From Colletes latitarsis (Eukaryota; Arthropoda; Insecta; Hymenoptera; Colletidae): a DNA stretch of 64,000 bases. The translations under genes were made by a program, and so were the position numbers. Positions 1 to 11,983 of this stretch are shown piece by piece. Each line of letters starts with the position of its first letter. The stretch's first letter is position 1. The stretch lies in contig NC_135141.1 of NCBI RefSeq assembly GCF_051014445.1, forward strand, positions 992,001 to 1,056,000, given 5' to 3'. The notes beneath the pieces were generated by a model. The model ran no database searches. It was not told where the DNA came from and saw only the letters and a list, made by a program, of their open reading frames with translations.

Positions 1-176
1 ATTACTACGTGATTCAAACCCGATGACACCCAGGATCTGGCCAACAAGTATGCGAGGAAGGCAAAATCATGAGCCAGATGCGGGCATAACACGGAACTAA
101 CCCAGACCTAACCGGTGTGATCCTCTATAATGTGGATCGAAACCAGCTTTAATTGACTGTTTCAGTGTGGTACCAC

Positions 177-352
177 ATTACTACGTGACTCAAACCCGAA
201 AAAACCCAGGTTCTGGCCAACCAGTATGCGAAGAAGGCAAAATCATGAGCCAGCTGCGGGCATAACCCAGACCTAACCCAGACCTAACCGGTGTCATCCT
301 CTAAAATATTGATCGAAACCAAGTTTTATGGACTGTTTCAGTGTGGTACCAC
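177..352 (+). repeat. Representative long monomer (176 bp) and its anatomy
   Basis: This copy shows the parts of the standard unit. Monomer positions 1-9 are ATTACTACG. An A6 tract follows at about 23-28. CCAGGATCTGG lies at about 30-40 (here with GTTC in place of GATC). GCAAAATCATGAGCCAG covers about 61-77. Two tandem CCCAGACCTAA units lie at 90-111, followed by the palindrome AACCGGTT at 110-117 in most copies. The AT-only run TAAAATATT is at 126-134 and ATCGAAACC at 136-144. The unit ends in the dyad TGTGGTACCACA, which runs from 166 into the first base of the next monomer. Positions about 118-123, 143-170 and 1-60 carry most of the variants that define subfamilies. The choice of start is arbitrary. 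Confidence 0.95.
266..289 (-). other. Telomere-like 11-bp subrepeat pair; possible G-quadruplex on minus strand (representative)
   Basis: The plus strand carries two CCCAGACCTAA units followed by CC. Read on the minus strand this is GG, TTA, GG, TCT, GGG, TTA, GG, TCT, GGG: five G-tracts all separated by exactly three bases. Four tracts are enough for a two-tetrad G-quadruplex, and the plus strand could form the matching C-rich structure. The words GGGTTAGG and TTAGG resemble telomeric repeats, but the 11-bp period and the TCT spacer are not a canonical telomere. The pair is present in nearly all long monomers, sometimes with one or two substitutions. That it folds is an inference from the tract pattern only. 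Confidence 0.6.
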
Positions 353-353
353 A
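342..353. other. 12-bp perfect dyad TGTGGTACCACA at the monomer junction (representative)
   Basis: TGTGGTACCACA equals its own reverse complement and contains a KpnI site, GGTACC. It recurs in many monomers at the same phase. Two variant classes break it: TGTGGTACAACA and TGTGGGACAACA. So the array is a patchwork of dyad-plus and dyad-minus monomers, in a pattern copied with each HOR unit. A short dyad in only part of the monomers is the arrangement known for the CENP-B box in primate alpha satellite, though this sequence is not a CENP-B box. A protein-binding role is speculation. Confidence 0.55.
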
Positions 354-1657
354 TTACTACGTGACTCAAACCCGAAAAAACCCACGATCTGGTCAACAAG
401 TATGCGAAGAAGGCAAAATCATGAGCTAGATGCGGGCATAAGCCAGACCTATCCCAGACCTAACCGGTTTTATCCTCTAAAATATTCATTGAAACCAGCT
501 TTAATTGACTGTTTCAATGTGGTACAACATTACTACGTGATTCAAACCCGATGAAACCCAGGATCTGGCCAACAAGTATGTGAGGAAGGCAAAATCATGA
601 GCCAGATGCGGGCATAACCCGGTCCTAACCCAGACCTAACCGGTTTTATCCTCCAAAATATTGATCGAAACCAAGTTTAATGGACTGTTTCAGTGTGGTA
701 CCACATTACTACGTGATTCAAATCCGAAAAAACCCAGGATCTGGCCAACAAGTATGCAAAGAAGGCAAAATCATGAGCCAGCTGCGGGCATAGCCCAGAC
801 CTAACCCAGACCTAACAGGTGTCATCATTTAAAATATTGATCGAAGCCAAGTTTAATGGACTGTTTCAGTGTGGTACCACATTACTACGTGACTCAAACC
901 CGAAAAAACCCAGGATCTGGCCAACAAGTATGAAAGAAGGCAAAATCAAGAGCCAGATGTGGGCATAACCCAGACCTAACCCAGACCTAACCGGTTTTAT
1001 CCTCTAAAATATTGATCGAAACCATGTTTAATCGACTGTTTCAATGTGGAACATCATTACTACGTGATTCAAACCCGAAAAAACCCAGGATGTAGCCAAC
1101 AAGTATGCGAAGAAGGCAAAATCATGAGCCAGATGCGGGCATAACCCAGACCTAACCCAGACATTACCGGTTTTATCCTCTAAAATATTGGTCGAAACCA
1201 GGTTTTATTGACTGCTACTGTGTGGTACCACATTACTACGTGATTCTAACCCGAAAAAACACAGGATCTGGCCAACAAGTATGCGAAGAAGGCAAAATCA
1301 TGAGCCAGATGCGGGCATAACCCAGACCTAACCCAGACATTACCGGTTTTATCCTCTAAAATATTGATCGAAACCAGCTTTAATTGACTGTTTCAGTGTG
1401 GTACCACATTACTACGTGACTCAAACCCGAAAAAAACCGGGTTCTGGCCAACAAGTATGCGAAGAAGGCAAAATCATGAGCCAGATGTGGGCATAACCCA
1501 GACCTAACCCAGACCTAACCGGTTTTATCCTCTAAAATATTGATCGAAACCATGTTTAATCGACTGTTTCAATGTGGAACAACATTACTACGTGATTCAA
1601 ACCCGAAAAAACCCAGGATGTAGCCAACAAGTATGCGAAGAAGGCAAAATCATGAGC

Positions 1658-3219
1658 CAGATGCGGGCATAACCCAGACCTAACTCAGACCTAACCGGTT
1701 TTATCCTCTAAGATATTGATCGAAACCATGTTTAATCGACTGTTTCAATGTGGGACAACATTACTACGTGATTCAAACCCGATAAAACCCAGGATCTGGC
1801 CAACAAATATACTATGAAGTCAAAATCATGAGCGAAATGCGGGCATAACCCAGACCTAACCCAAACCTAACCGATTTTATCCTCTAAAATATTGATCGAA
1901 ACCAGGTTTAGTGGACTGTATCAGTGTGGTACCACATTACTACGTAACACAAACACGAAAAAACCCAGGATATGGCCAACATGTATGCGAAGAAGGCAAA
2001 ATCATGAGCCAGATGCGGGCATAACGCAGACCTAACCCAGACCTAACCGGTTTTATCCTCTAAAATGTGGATCGAAACCAGGTTTAATAGACTGTTTCAA
2101 TGTGGTACAACATTACTACATGATTCAAACCCGAAAAAACCCAGGATGTAGCCAAGAAGTATGCGAAGAAGGCAAAATCATGAGCCAGATGCGGGCATAA
2201 GCCAGACCTAACCGGTTTTATCCACTAAAATATTGATCGAAACCAGGTTTTATTGACTGTTACTGTGTGGTACCACATTACTACGTGATTCAAATCCGAA
2301 AAAACCCAGGATCTGGCCAACAAGTATGCAAAGAAGGCAAAATCATGAGCCAGATGCGGGCATAACCCAGACCTAACCCAGACCTAACCGGTGTCATCCT
2401 TTAAAATATTGATCGAAACCAGGTTTTGTTGACTGTTACTGTGTGGTACCACATTACTACGTGATTCAAATCCGAAAAAACCCAGGATCTGGCCAACAAG
2501 TATGCAAGGAAGGCAAAATCATGAGCCAGATGCGGGCATAACCCAGACCTAACACAGACCCAACCGGTGTCATCCTTTAAAATATTGAACGAAGCCAAGT
2601 TTAATGGACTGTTTCAGTGTGGTACCACATTACTACATGACTCAAACACGAAAAAACCCAGGATCTGGCCAACAAGTATGCGAAGAAGGCAAAATCATGA
2701 GCCAGATGCGGGCATAACCCAGACCTGACCCAGACATTACCGGTTTTATCCTCTAAAATATTGGTCGAATCCAGGTTTTATTGACTGTTACTGTGTGGTA
2801 CCACATTACTACGTGATTCAAATCCGAAAAAACCCAGGATCTGGCCAACAAGTATGCGAAGAAGGCAAAATCATGAGCCAGATGCGGGCATAACCCAGAC
2901 CTAACCCAGACCTAACCGGTTTTATCCTCTAAAATATTGATCGAAACCAGGTTTAATAGACTGTTTCAATGTGGTACAACATTACTACATGATTCAAACC
3001 CGAAAAAACCCAGGATGTAGCCAACAAGTATGCGAAGAAGGCAAAATCATGAGCCAGATGCGGGCATAAGCCAGACCTAACCGGTTTTATCCACTAAAAT
3101 ATTGATCGAAACCAGGTTTTATTGACTGTTACTGTGTGGTACCACATTACTACGTGATTCAAATCCGAAAAAACCCAGGATCTGGCCAACAAGTATGCAA
3201 AGAAGGCAAAATCATGAGT
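1658..3219. repeat. HOR unit, 1,562 bp, copy 1 (9 monomers, two short)
   Basis: This block is repeated directly by 3,220-4,781 at an offset of 1,562 bp, which is 9 x 176 - 2 x 11. The two short monomers sit near 2,202 and 3,071. Internal markers are CAACAAATATACTATGAAG at 1,801, CTAAGATATT at about 1,709, GTAGCCAAGAAGTATG at about 2,147, and CCTGACCCAGACATTACC at about 2,725. Reading the two copies side by side I noticed only two substitutions (T at 1,783 against A; A at about 2,733 against T), whereas neighbouring monomers within the unit differ at many positions. This is the mark of recent duplication of a whole block. Confidence 0.93.
2112..2276 (+). repeat. Representative short monomer (165 bp), one 11-bp unit deleted
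   Basis: Monomer starts at 2,112 and 2,277 are 165 bp apart. The difference from 176 is exactly one CCCAGACCTAA unit: this copy reads GCCAGACCTAACCGG where long copies have two units. I find 31 such monomers, with the single tract near 2202, 3071, 3764, 4633, 6557, 7954, 15861, 17787, 19712, 21459, 23385, 26013, 30229, 32857, 34781, 36706, 38632, 41085, 44945, 49157, 54076, 56178, 56342, 56688, 56847, 59649, 60520, 60861, 61027, 62950 and 63821. Slippage or unequal exchange between the two adjacent units would explain the loss. In most HOR blocks the short form is inherited at a fixed place, so it arose few times and was then copied. Confidence 0.93.
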
Positions 3220-4781
3220 CAGATGCGGGCATAACCCAGACCTAACTCAGACCTAACCGGTTTTATCCTCTAAGATATTGATCGAAACCATGTTTAATCG
3301 ACTGTTTCAATGTGGGACAACATTACTACGTGATTCAAACCCGAAAAAACCCAGGATCTGGCCAACAAATATACTATGAAGTCAAAATCATGAGCGAAAT
3401 GCGGGCATAACCCAGACCTAACCCAAACCTAACCGATTTTATCCTCTAAAATATTGATCGAAACCAGGTTTAGTGGACTGTATCAGTGTGGTACCACATT
3501 ACTACGTAACACAAACACGAAAAAACCCAGGATATGGCCAACATGTATGCGAAGAAGGCAAAATCATGAGCCAGATGCGGGCATAACGCAGACCTAACCC
3601 AGACCTAACCGGTTTTATCCTCTAAAATGTGGATCGAAACCAGGTTTAATAGACTGTTTCAATGTGGTACAACATTACTACATGATTCAAACCCGAAAAA
3701 ACCCAGGATGTAGCCAAGAAGTATGCGAAGAAGGCAAAATCATGAGCCAGATGCGGGCATAAGCCAGACCTAACCGGTTTTATCCACTAAAATATTGATC
3801 GAAACCAGGTTTTATTGACTGTTACTGTGTGGTACCACATTACTACGTGATTCAAATCCGAAAAAACCCAGGATCTGGCCAACAAGTATGCAAAGAAGGC
3901 AAAATCATGAGCCAGATGCGGGCATAACCCAGACCTAACCCAGACCTAACCGGTGTCATCCTTTAAAATATTGATCGAAACCAGGTTTTGTTGACTGTTA
4001 CTGTGTGGTACCACATTACTACGTGATTCAAATCCGAAAAAACCCAGGATCTGGCCAACAAGTATGCAAGGAAGGCAAAATCATGAGCCAGATGCGGGCA
4101 TAACCCAGACCTAACACAGACCCAACCGGTGTCATCCTTTAAAATATTGAACGAAGCCAAGTTTAATGGACTGTTTCAGTGTGGTACCACATTACTACAT
4201 GACTCAAACACGAAAAAACCCAGGATCTGGCCAACAAGTATGCGAAGAAGGCAAAATCATGAGCCAGATGCGGGCATAACCCAGACCTGACCCTGACATT
4301 ACCGGTTTTATCCTCTAAAATATTGGTCGAATCCAGGTTTTATTGACTGTTACTGTGTGGTACCACATTACTACGTGATTCAAATCCGAAAAAACCCAGG
4401 ATCTGGCCAACAAGTATGCGAAGAAGGCAAAATCATGAGCCAGATGCGGGCATAACCCAGACCTAACCCAGACCTAACCGGTTTTATCCTCTAAAATATT
4501 GATCGAAACCAGGTTTAATAGACTGTTTCAATGTGGTACAACATTACTACATGATTCAAACCCGAAAAAACCCAGGATGTAGCCAACAAGTATGCGAAGA
4601 AGGCAAAATCATGAGCCAGATGCGGGCATAAGCCAGACCTAACCGGTTTTATCCACTAAAATATTGATCGAAACCAGGTTTTATTGACTGTTACTGTGTG
4701 GTACCACATTACTACGTGATTCAAATCCGAAAAAACCCAGGATCTGGCCAACAAGTATGCAAAGAAGGCAAAATCATGAGT
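3220..4781. repeat. HOR unit, 1,562 bp, copy 2
   Basis: Second tandem copy of the 9-monomer unit, with short monomers near 3,764 and 4,633. The break between copies was placed at the C/T mismatch at 1,657/3,219 in GAGCCAG/GAGTCAG. After 4,781 the sequence departs from the start of copy 2 near 4,807 (CCCAGACATTACC in place of CTCAGACCTAACC). Relatives of parts of this unit, such as CCTGACCCAGACATTACC, reappear at about 48,987, 53,908 and 54,598. Confidence 0.92.
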
Positions 4782-5499
4782 CAGATGCGGGCATAACCCA
4801 GACCTAACCCAGACATTACCGGTTTTATCCTCTAAAATATTGGTCGAAACCAGGTTTTATTGACTGTTACTGTGTGGTACCACATTACTACGTGATTCAA
4901 ATCCGAAAAAACCCAGGATCTGGCCAACAAGTATGCGAAGAAGGCAAAATCATGAGCCAGATGCGGGCATAACCCAGACCTAACCCAGACCTAACCGGTT
5001 TTATCCTCTAAAATATTGATCGAAACCAGGTTTTGTTGACTGTTACTGTGTGGTACCACATTACTACGTGACTCAAACCCGAAAAAACCCAGGTTCTGGC
5101 CAACAAGTATGCGAAGAAGGCAAAATCATGAGCCAGATGCGGGCATAAACCAGACCTAACCCAGACCTAACCGGTTTTATCCTCTAAAATATTGAACGAA
5201 ACCAAGTTTAATGGACTGTTTCAGTGTGGTACCACATTACTACATGACTCAAACACGAAAAAACCCAGGATCTGGCCAACAAGTATGCAAGGAAGGCAAA
5301 ATCATGAGCCAGATGCGGGCATAACCCAGACCTAACCCAGACCTAACCGGTGTCATCCTTTAAAATATTAATCGATACCAAGCTTAGTGGACTGTTTCAG
5401 TGTGGTACCACATGACTACGTAACTCAAACACGAAAAAACCCCGGATCTGGCCAACAAGTATGCGGAAAAGGTAAAATCATGAGCCAGATGCGGGCATA
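4782..5499. repeat. Mixed satellite monomers between HOR blocks
   Basis: Four monomers that continue the phase of the array with no local repetition. They include the first HindIII-bearing variant, ATACCAAGCTTAGTGG at about 5,375, which is followed by CATGACTACGTAACTC. That variant later occurs about once per HOR unit in the core. Nothing but satellite is present. Confidence 0.85.
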
Positions 5500-7733
5500 A
5501 CGCAGACCTAACCCAGACCTAACCGGTTTTATCTTCTAAAATGTGGATCGAAACCAGCTTTAATAGACTGTTTCAGTGTGTTACCACATTACTACGTGAC
5601 TCAAACCCGAAAAAACCCAGGTTCTGGCCAACATGTATGCGAAGAAGGCAAAATCATGAGCCAGATGTGGGCATAAGCCAGACCTAACCCAGACCTAACC
5701 GAATTTATCCTCTAAAATATTGATCGAAACCAGGTTTTATTGACTGCTACTGTGTGGTACCACATTACTACGTGATTCAAACCCGAAAAAACACAGGATC
5801 TGGCCAACAAGTATGCGAAGAAGGCATAATCATGAGCCAGATGCGGGCATAAGCCAGACCTAACCCAGACCTAACCGGTTTTATCCTCTAAAATATTCAT
5901 CGAAACCAGCTTTAATTGACTGTTTCAATGTGGTACAACATTACTACGTGTTTCAAACCCGATGAAACCCAGGATCTGGCCAACAAGTATGCAATGAAGG
6001 CAAGATCATGAGCCAGATGCGCGCATAACCCAGACCTAAACCAGACCCAACCGGTGTCATCCTGTAAAATATTGACCGAAACCAAGTTTAATGGACTGTT
6101 TCAGTGTGGTACCACATTACTACATGACTCAAACACGAAAAAACCCAGGATCTGGCCAACAAGTATGCGAAGAAGGCAAAATCATGAGCCAGATGCGGGC
6201 ATAACCCAGACCTAACCCAGACCTAACCGGTGTCATCCTCTAAAATATTGGTCGAAACCAGGTTTTATTGACTGTTACTGTGTGGTACCACATTACTACG
6301 TGATTCAAATCCGACAAAACCCAGGATCTGGCCAACAAGTATGCAAAGAAGGCAAAATCAAGAGCCAGATGTGGGCATAACCCAGACCTAACCCAGACCT
6401 AACCGGTTTTATCCTCTAAAATATTGATCGAAGCCAGGTTTAATCGACTGTTTCAATGTGGGACAACATTACTACGTGATTCAAACCCGAAAAAACCCAG
6501 GATGTAGCCAACAAGTATGCGAATAAGGCAAAATCATGAGCCAGATGCGGGCATAAGCCAGACCTAACCAGTTTTATCCTCTAAAATATTGATCGAAACC
6601 AGCTTTAATTGACTGTTTCAGTGTGGTACCACATTACTACGTGACTCAAACCCGAAAAAACCGGGTTCTGGCCAACAAGTATGCGAAGAAAGCAAAATCA
6701 TGAGCCAGATGTGGGCATAACCCAGACCTAACCCAGACCTAACCGGTCTTATCCTCTAAAATATTGATCGAAACCATGTTTAATCGACTGTTTCAATGTG
6801 GGACAACATTACTACGTGATTCAAACCCGAAAAAACCCAGGATGTAGCCAACAAGTATGCGAAGAAGGCAAAATCATGAGCCAGATGCGGGCATAACCCA
6901 GACCTAACTCAGACCTAACCGGTTTTATCCTCTAAAATATTGATCGAAACCATGTTTAATCGACTGTTTCAATGTGGGACAACATTGCTACGTGATTCAA
7001 ACCCGAAAAAACCCAGGATCTGGCCAACAAATATACTATGAAGTCAAAATCATGAGCGAGATGCGGGCATAACCCAGACCTAACCCAAACCTAACCGATT
7101 TTATCCTCTAAAATATTGATCGAAACCAGGTTTAGTGGACTGTTTCAGTGTGGTACCACATTACTACGTAACACAAACACGAAAAAACCCAGGATATGGC
7201 CAACATGTATGCGAAGAAGGCAAAATCATGAGCCAGATGCGGGCATAATGCAGACCTAACCCAGACCTAACCGGTTTTATCCTCTAAAATGTGGATCGAA
7301 ACCAGCTTTAATTGACTGTTTCAGTGTGGTACCACATTACTACGTGACTCAATCCCGAAAAAAACCGGGTTCTGGCAAACAAATATGCGAAGAAGGCAAA
7401 ATCATGAGCCAGATGTGGGCATAACCCAGACCTAACCCAGACCTAACCGGTCTTATCCTCTAAAATATTGATCGAAACCATGTTTAATCGACTGTTTCAA
7501 TGTGGGACAACATTAATACGTGATTCAAACCCGAAAAAACCCAGGATGTAGTCAACAAGTATGCGAAGAAGGCAAAATCATGAGCCACATGCGGGCATAA
7601 CCCAGACCTTACCCAGACCTGACCGGTGTCATCCTTTAAAATATTAATCGATACCAAGCTTAGTGGACTGTTTCAGTGTGGTACCACATGACTACGTAAC
7701 TCAAACACGAAAAAACCCAGGATCTGGCCAACA
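5500..7733. repeat. Block resembling the core HOR units
   Basis: This block matches 20,400-22,637 at an offset of about 14,903-14,904 bp, and its first part (from about 5,449 to 7,032) also matches 14,753-16,337 at about 9,304-9,305 bp. It holds in order the monomer types that build the 1,925-bp core units: AACCGAATTTATCC, a CGTGTTTCAAACCCGATG monomer, GACCGAAACC at 6,074, the short monomer near 6,557, CCGGGTTCTGG monomers and CAACAAATATACTATG at about 7,024. It has a private 1-bp deletion near 6,658. It occurs once on this side, unlike the tandem copies further right, and so may be a single-copy relative of the amplified units. Confidence 0.8.
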
Positions 7734-10397
7734 AGTATGCAAAGAAGGCAAAATCAAGAGCCAGATGTGGGCATAACCCAGACCTAACCCAGACCTAACC
7801 GGTTTTATCCTCTAAAATATTGATCGAAGCCAGGTTTAATCGACTGTTTCAATGTGGGACAACATTACTACGTGATTCAAACCCGAAAAAACCCAGGATG
7901 TAGCCAACAAGTATGCGAATAAGGCAAAATCATGAGCCAGATGCGGGCATAAGCCAGACCTAACCAGTTTTATCCTCTAAAATATTGATCGAAACCAGCT
8001 TTAATTGACTGTTTCAGTGTGGTACCACATTACTACGTGACTCAAACCCGAAAAAAACCGGGTTCTGGCCAACAAGTATGCGAAGAAGGCAAAATCATGA
8101 GCCAGATGTGGGCATAACCCAGACCTAACCCAGACCTAACCGGTCTTATCCTCTAAAATATTGATCGAAACCATGTTTAATCGACTGTTTCAATGTGGGA
8201 CAACATTACTACGTGATTCAAACCCGAAAAAACCCAGGACGTAGTCAACAAGTATGCGAAGAAGGCAAAATCATGAGCCAGATGCGGGCATAACCCAGAC
8301 CTAACCCAGACCTAACCGGTGTCATCCTTTAAAATATTGATCGAAACCAAGTTTAATGGACTGTTTCAGTGTGGTACCACATTACTACATGACTCAAACA
8401 CGAAAAAACCCAGGATCTGGCCAACAAGTATGCGAAGAAGGCAAAATCATGAGCCAGATTCGGGCATAACCCAGACCTAACCCAGACCTAACCGGTTTTA
8501 TCCTCTAAAATATTGATCGAAACCAAGTTTAATGGACTGTTTCAGTGTGGTACCACATTACTACGTGACTCAAACCACAGAAAACCTAGGATCTGGCCAA
8601 CAAGAATGCGGAAAAGGTAAAATCATGAGCCAGATGCGGGCATAACGCAGACCTAACCCGGACCTAACCGGTTTTATCCTGTAAAATGTGGATCGAAACC
8701 AGCTTTAATTGACTGTTTCAGTGTGATACCACATTACTACGTGACTCAAACCCGAAAAAACCCTGGTTCTGGCCAACAAGTATGCGAAGAAGGCAAAATC
8801 ATGAGCCAGATGCGGGCATAAGCCAGACCTAACCCAGAGCTAACCGGTTTTATCCTCTAAAATATTGATCGAAACCAGGTTTTGTTGACTGTTACTGTGT
8901 GGTACCACATTACTACGTGATTCAAATCCGAAAAAACCCAGGATCTGGCCAACAAGTATGCAAGGAAGGCAAAATCATGAGCCAGATGCGGGCAAAACCC
9001 ACACCTAACACATACCCAACCGGTGTCATCCTTTAAAATATTGATCAAAACCAGCTTTAATTGACTGTTTCAGTGTGGTACCACATTACTACGTGACTCT
9101 AATTCGAAAAAACCCAGGTTCTGGCCAACAAGTATGCGAAGAAGGCAAAATCATGTGCCAGATGTGGGCATAAGCCGGACCTAACCCAGACCTAACCGAT
9201 TTTATCCTCTAAAATATTGATCGAAACCAGGTTTTATTGACTGCTACAGTGTGGTACCACATTACTACGTGATTCAAATCCGAAAAAACCCAGGATCTGG
9301 CCAACAAGTATGCAATGAAGGCAGATTCATGAGCCAGATGCGCACATAACCCAGACCTAAACCAGACCAAACCGGTGCCATCCTCTAAAATATTGATAGA
9401 AACCAGCTTTAATTGACAGTTTCAATGTGGTTCAACATTACTACGTGATTCAAATTCGAGAAAACCCAGGATCTGGCCAACAAGTATGCGAAGAAGGCAA
9501 AATCATGAGCCAGATGCGTGCATAACCCAGACCTAATCCAGACCTAACCGGTTTTATCCTGTAAAATACTGATCGAAGCCAGCTTTAATTGACTCTTTCA
9601 ATGTGGTTCAACATTACTACGTGATTCAAATTCGAGAAAACCCAGGATCTGGCCAACAAGAATGCGAAGAAGGCAAAATCATGAGCCAGATGCGGGCATA
9701 AGCCAAACCTAACCCAGACCTAACCGGTTTTATCCTCTAAAATATTCAGCGAAACCAGCTTTAATTGACTGTTTCAATGTGGTACAACATTACTACGTGA
9801 TTCAAACCCGATGAAACCCAGGATCTGGCCAACAAGTATGCGAGGAAGGCAAAATCATGAGCCAGATGCGGGCATAACCCAGACCTAACCCAGACCTAAC
9901 CGGTGTGATCCTCTATAATATTGATCGAAACCAGGTTTAATTTTCTGTTACAGTGTGGTACCACATTACTACGTGATTCAAATCATAGAAGACCTAGGAT
10001 CTGGCCAACAAGAATGCGGAAAAGGTAAAATCATGACCCAGATGCGGGCATAACGCAGACCTAACCCAGACCTAACCGGTGTTATCCTCTAAAATGTGGA
10101 TCGAAACCAGCTTTAATTGACTGTTTCAGTGTGGTACCACATTACTACATGATTCAAATCCGAAAAAACCCAGGATCTGGCCAACAAGTATGCAATGAAG
10201 GCAGATTCATGAGCCAGATGCGCACATAACCCAGACCTAAACCAGACCTAACCGGTGCCATCCTCTAAAATATTGATAGAAACCAGCTTTAATTGACAGT
10301 TTCAATGTGGTTCAACATTACTACGTGATTCAAATTCGAGAAAACCCAGAATCTGGCCAACAAGTATGCGAAGAAGGCAAAATCATGAGCCAGATGC
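7713..10397. repeat. Block duplicated about 37 kb away
   Basis: 7,713 to about 9,766 matches 44,705 to about 46,758 at an offset of 36,992 bp; 9,943-10,397 then matches to about 47,212 at an offset of 36,815. The change of 177 bp is one monomer (9,767-9,942) missing from the right-hand copy plus one base. Markers are GGACGTAGTCAACAAG at about 8,237, CAAACCACAGAAAACC at about 8,572, GTGATACCACATT at about 8,723 and TTGATAGAAACC at about 9,394. A third relative lies at about 50,510-51,830. No short monomer occurs between about 7,960 and 15,860. Confidence 0.82.
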
Positions 10398-11983
10398 GGG
10401 CATAACCCAGACCTAACCCAAACCTAACCGGTGATATCCTCTAAAATATTGATCGAAACTAGGTTTAATTGACTGTTTCACTGTGGTACCACATCACTAC
10501 GTGATTGAAACTGGAAAAACCCCAGGATCTGGCCAACAAGAATGCGAAGAAGGCAAAATCATGAGCCAGATGCGGGCATAAGCCAGACCTAACCCAGACC
10601 TAACCGGTTTTATCCCCTAAAATATTCATCGAAACCAGCTTTAATTGACTGTTTCAATGTGGCACAACATTACTACGTGATTCAAACCCGATGAAACCCA
10701 GGATCTGGCCAACAAGTATGCGAGGAAGGCAAAATCATGAGCCAGATGCGTGCATAACCCAGACCTAATCCAGACCTAACCGGTTTTATCCTGTAAAATA
10801 TTGATCGAAACCAGCTTTAATTGACTCTTTCAATGTGGTCCAACATCACTACGTGATTGAAACTGGAAAAACCCCAGGATCTGGCCAACAAGAATGCGAA
10901 GAAGGCAAAATCATGAGCGAGATGCGGGCATAACCCAGACCTAACCCAAACCTAACCGGTGATATCCTCTAAAATATTGATCGAAACTAGGTTTAATTGA
11001 CTGTTTCACTGTGGTACCACATCACTACGTGATTGAAACTGGAAAAACCCCAGGATCTGGCCAACAAGAATGCGAAGAAGGCAAAATCATGAGCCAGATG
11101 CGGGCATAAGCCAGACCTAACCCAGACCTAACCGGTTTTATCCTCTAAAATATTCATCGAAACCAGCTATAATTGACTGTTTCAATGTGGTACAACATTA
11201 CTACGTGATTCAAACCCGATGAAACCCAGGATCTGGCCAACAAGTATGCGAGGAAGGCAAAATCATGAGCCAGATGCGGGCATAACACGGACCTAACCCA
11301 GACCTAACCGGTGTGATCCTCTATAATATTGATCGAAACCAGGTTTAATTTTCTGTTACAGTGTGGTACCACATTACTACGTGATTCAAATCATAGAAAA
11401 CCTAGGATCTGGACAACAAGAATGCGGAAAAGGTAAAATCATGAGCCAGATGCGGGCATAACGCAGACCTAACCCAGACCTAACCGGTGTTATCCTCTAA
11501 AATGTGGATCGAAACCAGCTTTAATTGACTGTTTCAGTGTGGTACCACATTACTACGTGATTCAAATCCGAAAAAACCCAGGATCTGGCCAACAAGTATG
11601 CAATGAAGGCAGATTCATGAGCCAGATGCGCACATAACCCAGACCTAAACCAGACCTAACCGGTGCCATCCTCTAAAATATTGATAGAAACCAGCTTTAA
11701 TTGACAGTTTCAATGTGGTTCAACATTACTACGTGATTCAAATTCGAGAAAACCCAGGATCTGGCCAACAAGTATGCGAAGAAGGCAAAATCATGAGCCA
11801 GATGCGTGCATAACCCAGACCTACTCCAGACCTAACCGGTTTTATCCTGTAAAATATTGATCGAAACCAGCTTTAATTGACTCTTTCAATGTGGTTCAAC
11901 ATTACTACGTGATTCAAATTTGAGAAAACCCAGGATCTGGCCAACAAGTATGCAAAGAAGGCAAAATCATGAGCGAGATGCGG
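10398..11983. repeat. HOR unit, 1,584 bp, copy 1 (9 full monomers)
   Basis: The offset to the next copy is 1,584 bp, exactly 9 x 176: GCGTGCATAACCC near 10,748 and 12,332, and ACACGG at 11,285 and 12,869. The left boundary is approximate, because upstream of about 10,400 the best offset changes to 1,408 bp (8 monomers). The unit is marked by a distinct subfamily with GTGATTGAAACTGG followed by AAAAACCCCAGG and AAGAATGCG, and by GGTGATATCCTC. All its monomers are long. Confidence 0.8.

Larger units (their letters stand above)
1..1657. repeat. Left-end mixed monomers
   Basis: About nine and a half monomers without a clear local HOR. Marker variants are CAACCAGTATG at about 219 with CAGCTGCGGG just after it, CCCGGTCCTAA at about 618, CTCCAAAATATT at about 651, and a 1-bp deletion near 933. 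The same markers in the same order recur at 52,560-53,040, about 52.4 kb away, except that the later copy has one monomer fewer. CCCGGTCCTAA with CTCCAAAATATT also recurs at about 58,418 and 61,895. This ties the left end to the right part of the window. No gene is present. Confidence 0.85.

Noticed and set aside
30..40. CCAGGATCTGG hairpin as a regulatory element or terminator
   Set aside because: The arms are only four bases, there is no T-run, and a common variant (AGGATGTAGCC) destroys it. It is most likely chance.
291..554. Plus-strand open frame of 87 codons
   Set aside because: It spans one and a half ordinary monomers and the same part of the repeat is read in two frames. The parallel copy near 52.7 kb does not keep it. 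No coding features.
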